A stretch of DNA of 64,000 nt from Isoetes taiwanensis (GCA_021234155.1 JAJEKV010000004.1:11350109-11414108), one strand, 5' to 3'. Shown: positions 32,130 through 44,155, numbered from the stretch's first letter. The notes: generated by a model from the sequence alone, not told the origin. Program-made: numbers and translations.

Positions 32130-32950
32130 AGGTTGGATGCCTGCCTGTCTAATGCAACGGATCAGTTGCCTCCTTATATGGAGAGAGTTCTGAAGGCAAT
32201 GTGATTGCCTAATTTATCGATTCATTTCAAATCTTTGCGTTTAACTGCCTGATACCTTGATTCCCAGCGCTCCGATGTTCTGAATGCTCAGGCCTGCGAC
32301 GTAACTCTCTAATCTGTGGCCTTAATAATCAACCTGTTATGTGAGTCGCGCTTCGAGTTTTGGGGGCGATGAGGGTAATTATCTGCGGGTTAGGGTTAAT
32401 CAGTATATCGGTATCATCTCGAGATGGGAAAGGCTGCGCGTGTAAAGCCTCGGGCGGGCCACGGCAGGGGGATCTCGTGACCTTGATGCGTGTGAACCAG
32501 TCCGTGGTAGCGGGGTCTACCCGCTGACGGGCCCTAAATCACTGCAACAGGCTATACCTGCCGCGGTACGTGGGACGTTTTGCCACGTATGCAGGGTGTT
32601 GACCGCCACGCAGGGGGCGCCTTAGCCCCCTTAGCTTTGGGGCAGTAATTGGAGATGGAAATGGCAAAATCTCGTTCAGAAAAATTGCCCAAATTGTAGC
32701 TAAGGTTCCCATGATTTAGGAACACACGAAATTACCAAAATCCGTGCTGGAATTGTATGCAATTTTCAGTGCTGCCCCTTAAGTGCGCGAAAGGGGGCGA
32801 CCATACCCTACAATGCAAAACGAAAGAAGGAATAATCTCACTATTATCATAAAAAAAAGTAAAGATAGTCTGCTATGTTCACCGACCATTAATGATCCAG
32901 AAGGCTTAGGCCCATTTGAAAATCAGGCGCCACGTCAACATAATCCTAGG
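32130..32950. other. Non-coding sequence upstream of the interrupted gene
   Basis: No gene recognised. A GC-richer stretch (32400-32640) resembles diverged repeat sequence, but no known family was identified. Confidence 0.4.
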
Positions 32951-32960
32951 GTTTTAAGCA

Positions 32961-33111
32961 TTATGTTTGGTAATTGTTGTGTGGGGCGGTTTATGCCCCT
33001 CAAAGTATTTTGATGGCGCCTCTAGACTCGACAACACAACCTGGCGAAGGCACCTTAACTTTGGTAATGTTGTGTGGGGGTCTTTATGCCCCTCAAAAGG
33101 TCTTGGTCGTG
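32961..33111. repeat. Direct repeat, about 97-bp spacing
   Basis: Two copies of a segment containing TTTGGTAAT, TTGTGTGGGG and TTTATGCCCCTCAAA occur at about 32966 and 33061. A third, more diverged copy lies at about 33490 (GGTAATTGTTGTGCGAGGGG). Confidence 0.65.
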
Positions 33112-34440
33112 CTGTCATGTGTGCCGCCAAGTCTGGTGGCCCTACCAAGACGTTTTGTAACATGAAATCCTATATGCTAGAAAAACTCCCACTCATAAAA
33201 ATGATGTTTTATCGATACTCGTCTATTTATCCAAGTGATGCCCATGCCATGTGTTGATTGATGGTATAACCTTTCCCTATTGTAAGAAGTTGAAACCAAC
33301 TCAAGGGTATCTTTATTCTTGCTTATTCATTAAGTGTTGTCGTCACAACTCATCAATCATCACTATATTTTCCTATAACACCATTTCCACAATCTTGTTT
33401 TTCTTTAGTCTCTACCCTTCTTTGATTCTATCCTTGACACCTCTAGATTGTTGTTCAAATATATCAAAAGAAAAGTTGTTTACATTATAGGTAATTGTTG
33501 TGCGAGGGGGTTTATGTCCCACTAATTCAATCCGGCTTTAGAATGCATTATGCATTATTGCAATTAATGGACTTGATTTCCAGGATGCCAAAGCTTCTAT
33601 TATACTAGGATCAACATACTTCTTTATGGTTGCCATATCCCCATAGAAATTTTCCAATAAAACCCATTTGGCTAGGAGAGGATGAAACCATAGTTACGAA
33701 GCACGACCATGGGAAACACAAGGGTTCCTAAATTTAAAAAAACGAAAATGGCAATGGAACACGAAAACGAATGATATGGACTATTCTCTAAGAACACCTA
33801 ATTGTTTCTAGAAATAAATTTTGCTAAAAATTATAAAAAAATCAGCACAACTCAAAAACATTATATTCAATATAAAATCTTTTAAACCTACGCTCATGCT
33901 ACAGGGCAAAAGGCAGCACCTAACAAGTTAGATGTGCAAAAAAAAGGGTGGAACGGGGGCTTTTTTTTGGCAAACCTGGGGCTTTTTTGGCAGGATAGAG
34001 AAGGCAACAAATTTTTTTTTGCAACGACAACGAGGAAACGACATTTTTAGCGACATTGACAATAAACATGGTCGTGTTTTACAACACCATTTTTACCACC
34101 ACCATTGCCGTGTTGAACATGGTGCTTGTAAATCCATGGCACACGATCAACACGGCTGTGTTTCGTTACTAAGGATGAAACATTATTGATTAATCTCACC
34201 CTTTTTGCACGTAGAAGAGCCACTAAGGGACGCTTCACATGTAATAATAAACGTATTCACATATTAATGTTTTTTGCCAGGCGGCTCAACGTCCAAACCG
34301 TTGGACGTCAAACAGCTCCAGCAGTTCCTGATTGACTGGCTGCTTCACCGTTTTGACGTCTTGACCTCCGTTTCCAGTCATTTTCGGTCTTCACCTGCAG
34401 CAATAGGTAAAATCTTGAAGAAAAAACAATGATGGTGTAG
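33112..34440. other. AT-rich sequence, no gene recognised
   Basis: Short ORFs only. Homopolymer-rich stretches lie near 33930-34020. Nothing else was supported. Confidence 0.4.
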
Positions 34441-34446
34441 GAATGT

Positions 34447-34514
34447 ATTGGGGAATGGAAGGGGTCGGGGGTCCCTTCCAAACCGGAAAGGGGCAACCCC
34501 CTTCCATTCCCCAA
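34447..34514. repeat. Inverted repeat (hairpin-forming)
   Basis: TTGGGGAATGGAAGGGG at the left pairs with CCCCTTCCATTCCCCAA at the right, with a loop of about 34 bases that itself contains GGGTCCCTTCC and GGAAAGGGGCAACCC. It resembles a small foldback element. Confidence 0.75.
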
Positions 34515-34589
34515 CAAAATGGAAGTTGGGATCCATTTCCCTTTTTAAGAAAATTTCTTTGTCCTGTTCCGGTGGTGGGCTATGGTTCG

Positions 34590-34900
34590 GAGGGGTTCTT
34601 GAGGATCTTGGAAGGTTAAGGCCGCTTAAGGCCGATTTTTTTGAATCTTAAGGCGAATCAGAGATTATTTGAAGCTTTTAAGGCCGGATAGCTGAAGCTA
34701 AAGGCGTCTGTTGCGTAAGGATCTGCCGGATTTGAAGCAGGGAGCACAGTCAGCTGTAAACAGGGGCCAGATCTTGGGCTTAAGCTGGATATTTCATGAA
34801 TCAGGGATTTTATGAAGCTTAAGGCCAGATGCTTGAAGCTTCGGGCCGGATTTTTTGAAGATGAGGGGATATTTTTGAAGATAGAAGATTTTTTGTTGCT
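34590..34900. repeat. Degenerate short repeats around GAAGCTTAAGGCCG
   Basis: Motifs such as TTAAGGCCG, GAAGCTTTTAAGGCCGGAT, GAAGCTTAAGGCCAGATG and GAAGCTTCGGGCCGGAT recur every 30-60 bases. It looks like an old, decayed minisatellite. Confidence 0.5.
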
Positions 34901-35059
34901 TGCGACTTCTGTTGCGGCTTCTATTGCATCTCATCATTCTTCCTCGGCATCAGAGCATTTGCGACAGCCATAAACAGGTAAAAACAGGGGAACGCAGAAG
35001 AAGAAAAAGCTGGAGAACGCAATTAGCCATATACTAGAAACGTGTGCCCGGCAATGCCG

Positions 35060-35158
35060 GGCATTATTCAAGGATGTGTGGAATGCGTTTCGAGCATTAT
35101 TCAAGGATGTGTGAAATGTGTATTGGGCATTATTTAAGGATGTGTGAATGCACTTAGA
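35060..35158. repeat. Three tandem copies of an about 38-bp unit
   Basis: The unit GCATTATTCAAGGATGTGTG is followed by a variable AATG-GT-TT part and occurs three times with a few changes. Confidence 0.75.
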
Positions 35159-35159
35159 G

Positions 35160-37000
35160 TAATGGATCTTGCGGTTGAAGACGGAGTGCTACATAGAAGG
35201 CTAAGAGAACACATATTGCCCTTCAAATGTGCACACGACCAAAATAGAAATATATTGACAACTTATGCAAAACATAAGTTCTAAACATATATATTCAGTG
35301 TACACATAAGTATTTATAGGATAAGAAAGTATCCCAGCAAGAGCTTGAAATTGATAATCCGCTACAAACATGTGCCTGACCAAGCTTGGTGTAATCCAAA
35401 AAGTGCAAGTCTTTGCAGTTTCAGTTCATCAAGCTTAGGACAACCACATTATAAGCAACATGTCTTAGAGAAGTCTAAAAACATTTGTCAGCTCAATGTC
35501 AAGCTCATTTGGGACGCTGACACAATGAAGTTTGTAAGTGGGATAGAAAGTTGTTTGTAATCATGTCCATAGATATAATGTAGTGGCAGTTGTGAAGGGT
35601 TAGACGTAGGCCCATTGAATGGGTAGTTAGAAGGGATAGATGATGCAATTTCTAAGTGGCAAGAGTTGGTGCCTGAGAGTTGATGCGCATCCTTCTATCT
35701 TTTATTGAACACAAAAAGAAATTTCATTGCATCAATGTTTCATGAAACAAACCATGGCAAACCTTAGGATTTAAACTTCAAGCAATTGTGGTGAGTGTTT
35801 GGTTGAAAAATATACCGTTTAAAGTTTGTTGTATGTAGATCATGGTAATCATGTGATGTTCAATTGTTTGGCAATACAATGGATAAATCTTGGAAAATAA
35901 GGGATTCTTAATATCTTAGACATGGTAGATGACACAAACATAGCAACATGCCCTCATGGTTGTCACGGCTTGCTTTGCTTTAGGCTTTTAGCAAATGCCT
36001 ATAGACATGTGAGTAAATGAAGATGCAATTGATGAGAAAGAGAATATGAACACATGGGTCGCAAGATTGGATATGCTAAACATGTGGATTGGATAAATGC
36101 GTTGAAGTGTGAAGTGGCCATTCAGTCTTTACTTCATGAGAAAAGAAGATAAAAAGGTGGGTTGCAAGATTGGATATGCTCAATGTGTGGATTTTTAATA
36201 AGTGTGTAGAAATATGAAGTGACCGTTCACTCTTTATGCCATGTGGTGAAATTGGTTAAAATCCTTAAAAAATATGTTTAAAATCTTAAGACATGAAGAT
36301 ATGTTATATTAAAAGTCATCATATACAATACAATGGATAATATGTTAAAAAGCATATCAACTGATCAAAAGATACTATTATTGAGCTAGAGAGTCTAGCT
36401 GTATTGTGTAGTTCGGTTGTGAATCAATAAGTTTCTAGAATTAAGTTGCCTACATTAAACTATGTCCATTCAAACATCTGTATTTTAGAGAACAATATGA
36501 CAGATAGTTTTATCCTCCTAATGCATGAGACAACAGTTGTATGAAGACCTTGCAGACAAATTCAACTATAAAACTTGTCACCTGTGTATATATATTTCAC
36601 AAACACCACGTCTAATAAATCCCCCACTTTCCCACTGCCTCCATGTTAGCCTAATGTCTGCTTATATGACATGATTTGCATCAGGAGCCATACCTGTTCT
36701 ACCATGATCTTGATTTAAATATTCATGCCTGTTCTATCACAACCAAAAGAGCAAGGCTTGTGAGAATAGTCCGGTTTCAAAGCTCAGGTGGTAAGGAGCG
36801 TGTAGAGCTGTTGCAATGCATGATATTTAGTGCTTGCTTCTCAACTTGCTGATGCATGCTAATACAACATGCTCATGAACTACCATAAATAATCTATAAT
36901 TCTACCTTAGAAGTGGAGTCCACTCCTTCTTTTGAACCTCCTTTAGCAAAAGCCCATGTTTCTGCACAAGAAGTCAAAAAAAGATCCAGCCACTAAAACT
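35160..37000. other. AT-rich intergenic sequence
   Basis: No gene recognised. A direct repeat built on GGTTGCAAGATTGGATATGCT occurs near 36060 and 36153, each followed by a similar TGTGGATT stretch. Confidence 0.4.
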
Positions 37001-37285
37001 CTAAAGGTCAAAAAATCTGCAAAGAAATCTAACCCCATAGAGCAGTTCAATCCCTGGTGCTTCAATCGGAAGTTGCGTATTTGAGTCATCTCCTAAATCT
37101 ACCATATTCGCCTCTTGCATTGCTGCTTTAGCCCCAATTATGTCTACTCTAGGTCCTGCTGCAAGATATGCCAAGAAAAAAACCCTGATAAGAAGGTTAT
37201 TAAGATGAAGATTGTGGCCATAAAAGTTGTAAAAATTGTAGATGGGTACCAAATCAAGCATTGCAAATTGCAAATATCGTGAACT

Positions 37286-38321
37286 TTACAGATAAAATGC
37301 TCGTGACACAATAGCCTTCCAAGAAAAAGAGCGTTCAAGTTCTTTTAAGAGTGCCTACCTACTCAGACATGCAAACGCATTAATTATCTATCTATTAACT
37401 GCAAAAATAGACCCTTACCTCCATTATAGTGCAAGATGTGATGGAATCCAACTCCACAAAAACATGAACGATGTCTTTTATTCCAAAGTCCAAATTCTGC
37501 AAAGAAATCAAACATTGCATCAAAACGGATGCATTACTTTGACAGTAAAAAGAACTTGCTCCACAATGGGTTATCAAAAAGCAAGTAGAAGGCCATACCT
37601 TGTAGTTCCTTAACAGTCCTCTTAGTCCCTCCAAAACATTCATTAGTCTGGTCTCTAGCAATACTGAGCAACTTGAAAAGCTATATATGTGGATAAATGT
37701 GATGCAGAAGGTTAATAAAAATTCATTCTAGACTACAATAAACTTGTCCATACCTGCACCTTATAGTTTTTTCTCTCCTGGTTATACTGCATGCACCATA
37801 CTGCAACTTCTCTCTCTTAGTTGTACTGCGGATTAAGTTCATGCCGAAAGCCAAGAATTATTGCAAATGATGAAGATTTGAGTCAAGAATAAAAACTACA
37901 CATAAACTACACAGAATTAAACATTCTAGTTACCATACCTTTTCAAGAAATGATTTGTTGTTGTAAGATTGGAGATAGAGAAGGCCTTTCAAGAATAGAG
38001 TTACCAAGATGATGCACTCAAAATCCTAAAAGCAAGTAATAAATTAGTTGTGTCTATGGAATGTAAGCAAAAACATGCAAGATGGACACATGAGACACAA
38101 AAAATAACATCATATAAAAGCATAGAAAGTGGAGCTTGTGGCAGATGTGGAGTACCTTCTGAAAGCTGCTTTCATATATCAAGAATAAAAACTACACATA
38201 AACTACACAGATTTAGACATTCTAGTTACCATACCTTTTCAAGAAATGATTTGTTGTTGTAGCATTGGAGATAGAGAAGGCCTTTCAAGAATAGAGTTAC
38301 CAAGATAATGCACTCAGAATC
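37286..38321 (-). CDS. Host multi-exon gene, 3' part, function unknown, with a duplicated exon
   Basis: A gene on the minus strand inferred from splice signals. Exons that join in phase are 38025-37939 (87 bp; between TTTTAG and GTATGG; encodes a hydrophobic helix ILVTLFLKGLLYLQ), 37671-37599, 37496-37419 and 37341 to a stop at 37286-37288. All introns have GT-AG ends. An extra copy of the 87-bp exon lies upstream at 38321-38235 with two residue changes. More 5' exons must lie beyond 38.3 kb but I could not place them. An alternative splice path at the 3' end (exons 37341-37250 and 37184-37001, ending RFLCRFFDL) also stays open, so the exact C-terminus is uncertain. No known domain was recognised. 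Confidence 0.55.
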
Positions 38322-38475
38322 CTAAAAGCAAATAATAAATTAGTTATGTCCATGGAATGTAAGCAAAAACATGCAAGATGGACACATGAGACACAAAAAA
38401 TAACATCATACAAAAGCATAGAAAGTGGAGCTTGTGGCAGATGTGGAGTACCTTCTGAAAGCTGCTTTCATATAT
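37884..38475. repeat. Tandem duplication, two 296-bp copies containing an exon
   Basis: 37884-38179 and 38180-38475 are about 97% identical. Each contains the 87-bp exon with its own acceptor and donor, plus flanking intron. The third CAAGAAT at 38476 marks the end of the second unit. Confidence 0.9.
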
Positions 38476-38481
38476 CAAGAA

Positions 38482-38553
38482 TGCCATAAAAGTGCATTTA
38501 TCTGGTTATAATCACTTGCCATAAAAGTGCATTTATCTGGTTATAATCACTCT
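38482..38553. repeat. 36-bp tandem duplication
   Basis: The unit beginning GCCATAAAAGTGCATTTATC occurs twice in direct succession with almost no difference. Confidence 0.9.
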
Positions 38554-38599
38554 GTATTAAGCAATATCTTGATGCATTGGACTTCTGCAAAAAAAAGGA

Positions 38600-39888
38600 T
38601 CAAGATATAATCTATCAGAAGCATTTGTGGATAAGAACTTACTTATCTTCTGCCTGGTTTTCAAGTAGAAGAAGATGTGGGCATAGAAGCCAGCACCATG
38701 TTTGAAGAAGGTGAAGCTGGAGAATGGCGAGAAGAAGAACTGACTCTTGAGGCCACTTCAAAAAGATGTATACTCCAGAAAACTGTGAGGAAAGTCTTCT
38801 TTGTTGCTTTTCTGATTGCAACCAAGTTTCAAAGAACTGCCATCAAATTTTGGAATCTCTGCGCGGATGCCAAGGAAGAAAAACAAATGGATTACCCTGA
38901 TCATAGAAAACGAACGGAAGCATATATTATGTGCGTTCACCCTTTCTCCTTTTACACCTTAATCCGGAACGGAACAGAGGTATCAATATCCCGGCCATAT
39001 CAGGGATTTGAGCTAAACTGCAACTCTCCCCTCAAATCTGTCTTCCTTTCCTGAAAAATGGAAGCGGCATTCCCGTGCAAGGCATCACACAAAACATAAT
39101 GCGTTTTGCAGCTTTGGAGTTTCCGGCTTTCTTCTGGATCGGGGTTTCTCTTCTGAATACGAAATAGGTAGAGAAGAGCAGCGTTGAAAAATAGAGGAAC
39201 TTGATTCAAATTGGGAATGAATGCCCCGAGCCTGCAACCGGATGCATTGATTGCAAAACCTTGCGTCCCGTAAGGGGACCCGCAAAGGAGAGGGAACGCC
39301 GCATGCGGCGTTACATGCGGCGTTCCAGCACGAAAATCAAAGACTTCCCATTTTAATAAAGAAGATAAACAAGAACATGTAACCTTTAAGCACCGGTAAA
39401 AAATGATGCATGCGGAATGTTAACCCCAACATCCATTCCGGTTGAGAGACGATGCCACATGGCATCACCGTATTAAGCTTCAAACAAAAATGGAGACCCA
39501 ACTTCCATTTTGGAGAATGGAATTGGCAATGTGAGTGATGAGCAATGGAGAACGGAATTGAGCGATGTGAGTGATGGCGAGTGAACGTCCCAAAATCTTT
39601 GCCGGAGACGTTGACACTGGGGGGCCAGGCGTCCCTAAGCAAAACCTAAAACCTATGAATCGGCCATCTATGAACCACGTCGTGCCACATTGGAATATTA
39701 TATATATTGCCAAATAGAACCCGCAACTAATGTATTAGTATTTGATGGATCATATAGTGAACAACATTGATAGTGCCCAAGGCGAAAAATTCTGGGATTT
39801 AAATATTGAAAAGTTGTCGGTGCAAAATTGGAATGCTTTCATTTCACATTTGTTCCATTGACCATGACGCCGAATTTGACGCCTAATT
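38600..39888. other. Region between the two host genes
   Basis: Open but unrecognised frames exist on both strands near 38640-39050, and could include 5' exons of the minus-strand gene. No confident gene. 39550-39888 is presumed to hold the promoter of the exostosin gene. A short palindromic run near 39300 (GCCGCATGCGGCG) is present. Confidence 0.4.
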
Positions 39889-39924
39889 TTGCATACAAAC
39901 TTCATTTTCTTTTCCAGTTCGGCT

Positions 39925-41352
39925 ATGGCGAAGCTGCAGCCTTTTTTCTTTTTCCTGGGCGCCGTAATTGCCATAGCAATCGTTTATGTTTCTTTCGAGC
40001 AGTTTTCAGATTACCGTCTCTCATTTTCTCGTTACCTTTCCTCCGCATCTTGCTTACAAATAAATCGATCACTCGTCAATTCTTCTTCTCCACTCAAAAC
40101 AGGTAATTCTAGTTCAGATTCGAATTTAGGGTTCCTTGATAGAACTCCATTACAGGCTCTTCCTTGTAACTGCACGAATTCCAGCTCTCCAGTCGAAAAA
40201 CAGAGTATTTTGCCTCCGAAAGTAATTCAATGGCATGCAGATAAAATATGGCATTATAGGAGCTTGTTTCCACTCTGTTCTATGGATGTTTGCTTTAATT
40301 TTACAAGATGCGAAGGCAAATCCGAGTTACTGATCTATAATTATGATATTCCATCGCCTCCAGTCAGGTACTTTTCAGAGCTCAAAAACTCTCCATGGCA
40401 TACAGATGATCCGGAAAAAGCATGTTTGTTTCTGGTATTTTCTGATAATGAATCTGGCCCTAGGCCGCATCCAAATACTCTGCCATTTTGGAACAAAGGC
40501 ATGAATCATGCAATAGTGACATTTGCAGATATGTGGCATATAAAAAATCCGCCTGAAGGATCGATAGGAAATGCGTCAATTCTGAGCTCAGATTTGCACG
40601 AGACGACATACAGGCCTGGATTTGACATAGCAGTTCCGCTGCCACCGAATAATCGCTTCCAAGATCTGCAGGGAGTGGCCCCTTTGCAAAGAAAATATTT
40701 TGCAACATTTAAGGGCAGCCGTTACTTGTTAGGCTGGCGTGGAGAGGGGACTTTTCGCAGCAGCAAGTCTTTTAGGGCAATGCATAACAGCAGAGATATT
40801 ATTGTTGCATTTACTTGCAAACATCCCACTAATGACAGATTGCGCTCAGAAAATCCTGCAGTTGGAGAAGGCTGTGATGAGGGAGAAAAAATTTATGCCC
40901 AATACGATTATGCAGATCTCATGAATTCTACCTTTGGTCTGGCTCCAGCAGGTAGATCCCCCTCTTCTTATAGATTTATTGAAGTTTTAAGTGCAGGGGC
41001 TATCCCAGTCTTGATCTGTGACAACTATGTAAGGCCTTTCCATACTCTCATCCATTGGCATCACTGCTTGCTCCAATTTCCCACTTCTGAAATGCATAGA
41101 ATTGTGCCCTCTTTGAGATCCATGTCTGAAGAAGAGATTGTGCAACGTCAGAAATATTGCATGTATGTTTACAATGAGTTTTTGAAGGATGATAAAACAC
41201 TATTAAGATCAGTGATTAGATCATTAAAAGCTAGATTCTTGGGCATGTTGCCACAACTCAATCAAGAGTTACTTAATGGCACAAAAAGAAGGCTGATCGA
41301 GAGTCATGCTATGAGAAGATTTCCTTTCTTGCAGGGTGTTAGCATTTTGTGA
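39925..41352 (+). CDS. Exostosin-type glycosyltransferase (GT47), type II membrane protein
   Basis: A single-exon ORF of 475 codons from the ATG at 39925 (MAKLQPFFFF), preferred to the upstream in-frame ATG at 39889 because it puts the membrane anchor at the N-terminus. Residues about 5-24 are hydrophobic, an uncleaved Golgi signal-anchor. The exostosin domain covers residues about 95-450: CSMDVCFNFTRC, TDDPEKACLFLVFSDN, LPFWNKGMNHAIVTF, TYRPGFDIAVPLP, RKYFATFKGSRYL, STFGLAPAGRSPSSYRFIEV and GAIPVLICDNYVRPF. These are donor-binding and fold motifs of GT47 enzymes. Several resemble the N-terminal half of animal EXT1-type heparan sulfate polymerases more than typical plant xyloglucan or arabinan GT47s; there is no GT64 domain. 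The likely role is Golgi glycan synthesis; the substrate is unknown. A small fragment copy lies at 41811. Confidence 0.9.
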   Translation: MAKLQPFFFFLGAVIAIAIVYVSFEQFSDYRLSFSRYLSSASCLQINRSLVNSSSPLKTGNSSSDSNLGFLDRTPLQALPCNCTNSSSPVEKQSILPPKVIQWHADKIWHYRSLFPLCSMDVCFNFTRCEGKSELLIYNYDIPSPPVRYFSELKNSPWHTDDPEKACLFLVFSDNESGPRPHPNTLPFWNKGMNHAIVTFADMWHIKNPPEGSIGNASILSSDLHETTYRPGFDIAVPLPPNNRFQDLQGVAPLQRKYFATFKGSRYLLGWRGEGTFRSSKSFRAMHNSRDIIVAFTCKHPTNDRLRSENPAVGEGCDEGEKIYAQYDYADLMNSTFGLAPAGRSPSSYRFIEVLSAGAIPVLICDNYVRPFHTLIHWHHCLLQFPTSEMHRIVPSLRSMSEEEIVQRQKYCMYVYNEFLKDDKTLLRSVIRSLKARFLGMLPQLNQELLNGTKRRLIESHAMRRFPFLQGVSIL

Positions 41353-42600
41353 AAAAAAAATAATAACCTAATTTTTTGAAGACAAATGCGCAAAGAAGCT
41401 TGAATTGTTGAACCATTGGCATTGGGATTTTTCTCCTTGGCACATGGTTCGCTTGGAAATGTAAAATATACGCTTGATCCATGTTACTTGTCACAATATA
41501 TGACCTAAAACTTGTTGTGGCCATTTTTTCTCTTATTCTTTAGCATAAGATGCCATTCCTCAAACAAACTAACTAGGTGACTTAATTTTACTGGTTTAAG
41601 CTCTAATTTGGAATTATTGAAAATTTGGTCTATTCTTCGATTCTAAGTTGTAGTCCCTACCTTTAAGTTATTATTTGTTGTTTCAATATCACTCATTTGG
41701 GATACATCGTCATTAAATCTTAGCAAACACATGTTTAACAAATAATCGCCACTAATCAGAATAGTTTTTAAGAACCTCTGACTCCTTACCCGAATCCAAG
41801 CCTCTGAATCCAATACAATTATGCAGATTTGATGAATTCTACATTTGGTTTTGCTCTTGCAGGTAGAGCATCAATGGTCATATTACACGAAAAGTCTACA
41901 GTTTCATTTTAGTAGAAAAAAGGTTGAAGAAAGAAATCTCTGAGTAAAGCATGCTAGTAGTGCAGACATAGTGGTACATATATTCACCAAAATTGGGTTT
42001 GTGAAGTAACATGTGGATCATCAGATCTGACTTCAAATTGTATCCTCCTCCTTTTTATTGTCCCAGGATGGGGGGAAGAGGGAAAGGGGGGGAGGGATTA
42101 GTAAACTAGTTAATTTTAAAATTATTTCAGTTATAATATGGTTTGATTGACAACACTCTCTATGTGACGCCGTGCACATGGTCATAGAGGCAGATACCAT
42201 GGTACATCCGAAGCCACGTTTTGACTAGTGATACTTAGCTGCTCAGAGTCCTATCTCTGAGTTTGCGTTATTGGGTAGATGCTTTCATATTGCTTTGATA
42301 TATGATGAGATTGTTTACATGGTGATGTCATATTTACATAGATATACATGTTTGCCAATAAGAACAAATTCCAACTTCACCTATCCTCGGATTCCCATCC
42401 ATGTGGCATGCTCGGGAGATGGGAGGTCTTTAGACTTTATATTGTCAAAAGGGAAGGCCATATAGGTAGGAGAAATGTCAGAATAGTAGGGCACAATTAA
42501 CAAAGACATTGTGCTGGCCCTTATGTTCCTTGCGACACCTAGTTTGCTTACTACTCCGACCTCTTGCATCCCAGCACTTGGCTTTCCCATCTATTGCTCC
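41353..42600. other. 3' flank of the exostosin gene, no gene recognised
   Basis: AT-rich sequence with short ORFs only, apart from the exostosin fragment at 41811-41869. Confidence 0.5.
41811..41869 (+). pseudogene. Fragment duplication of the exostosin gene
   Basis: About 58 bases match 40900-40956 of the exostosin coding sequence (AATTATGCAGATTTGATGAA against AATTATGCAGATCTCATGAA-type sequence), covering the residues YADLMNSTFG. It may be a remnant of a second, lost copy of the gene. Confidence 0.75.
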
Positions 42601-42649
42601 TCCCCCTACTGCTTCAGCCCCATGCCAATGGATGTCTCTAGCCACTTGC

Positions 42650-43300
42650 AGAGCCTTTTAGAGTCAGTTTCTAATATGGTCTCTGGGGTATGGGATAAAG
42701 CGTTGGAAAGGTTGGGGCCCATTGAATAATGATTTCCATAAAAAATCCATCCTTTTGGTGTGTTGGTTCGCACTATGGAGTTAGCACGTAACATTTGGTA
42801 CCAAAGCCTATGGTTCAATTCTTCACGGCAACATTGGTGTGTCTTGCATGCTTGAGAGCAAGCATCTTGAAGAAGGGAGGAATTGATATGGTCTATGGAG
42901 TACAGAATAAAGTTTTGAAAATGTTGGAGCCCACTGGATAACAACTGGATAACAATTTCCATGAAGTGAAGGGTCGAAAAGGGAGGAATTGATATAGTTT
43001 GTGGGGTATGGATAAACTCTTGGAAATGTTGGAGCCCATTGGATAACAATTTCCATGAAGAGTCTGCCCTTTTCGTGTGTTGGTGAACACTAGGGGGATA
43101 GTGCGTAACAATCAAGCTGCAACTTTCTTGTCGTATAATGCTTGATCAACAAGCAGAGGTCGTCGGGGATTCAAAATGATGCAAGTGCAAGCATAAGAGG
43201 GATAGATAAAGTCTTGGAAAGCTTGGGACACATTAGATAATGGTTTCCATGAAGAATTGACCCCTTCAGTGTGTCAATTAGCATTATGATGTTAATGTGT
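42650..43300. repeat. Diverged tandem repeats (about 4 units)
   Basis: Units contain GGAAA-GTTGGGGCCCATTG, GATAA-AATTTCCATGAAG and TTTTGGTGTGTTGGT in the same order. They start near 42690, 42905, 43010 and 43205, with variable length. Confidence 0.65.
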
Positions 43301-43377
43301 TGCAACTTCCTCATATGCATATTCTTGATCAGCAAATGCAGAGGCTGTCATAAATTCAAATGATGCAAGAACAAGCA

Positions 43378-43440
43378 GTAGAGACAGACAGATGGACGGG
43401 CGGGCGGGCAGGCATGCAGGCAGACAGACAGACAGATAGA
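43378..43440. repeat. Short degenerate tetranucleotide tract
   Basis: Runs of GACA, GGGC, GGCA and GATA units. It sits directly beside repeat copy R1 (43441), exactly where the 1.2-kb array sits beside copy R2 (54178). Confidence 0.85.
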
Positions 43441-44155
43441 TATTGAGTGTTGTGGTGCCCACTCTGTTCCTAAGCATTCGTCTGTTTTTTTCCAACCTCA
43501 TAAGATAGCAAAGGTCCCAATTTTTCAGTTTCTCAGCATCCGGTGCAACGTGACTTGTAGATCACTTCTCTTCCCGTCAACATCTATCATGGTCATTTCT
43601 CACCACTTCAGTGGGCTAACATGGTTGAAGAGACCATTGCATTGCCTTGGATCGAGGATACCAGGATAGCTACTTTGGATGCAACAACGATCTCCCCTAA
43701 TCAAACCCCTTCCGAACATCAATGCAGTTTTTCTCATGAAATGTTCAAAAGGTGGTCTCTTCTCTCTTAAAGAGAGGTCGGCTGTCCTCCTATTTTTCTA
43801 CCTTGGATGCCCAATTTGTATGTCTGCAGGAATACAAATATCACAAGGGATATGTCAAAGCTAGCAACTATGATTTGCCAACACTTCAACCTGTTAATGG
43901 CGACAACTGATTTTGTTGGTGTAAGAGTTGTTATAGCCTCGCAATCCCCATTGCCAGTCAGTCTCATTGAAGTGGATTGCTTAGGTTGGTGTGCTATTCC
44001 CTATTGTAGGATTCATTTACTTTAAGAATATGTCATAAATCTAGGAATTTTCTTGCACACAACTTTGCTCGTCTTCCTTTCTTCTCTTCCTTGATTTCAC
44101 ATGTTTTAAAACATCCATCCTTTTTCTGTTTTTTGCCTACTTCTTCCTCCTTGTG
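43441..44155. repeat. Dispersed repeat copy R1
   Basis: About 715 bases match 54178-54912 at over 90%, including TTGTGGTGCCCACT, CATAAGATAGCAAAGG and GTAGATCACTTCTCTTCCC. There is no long ORF. It is probably a fragment of a transposable element of unknown class. Confidence 0.85.
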
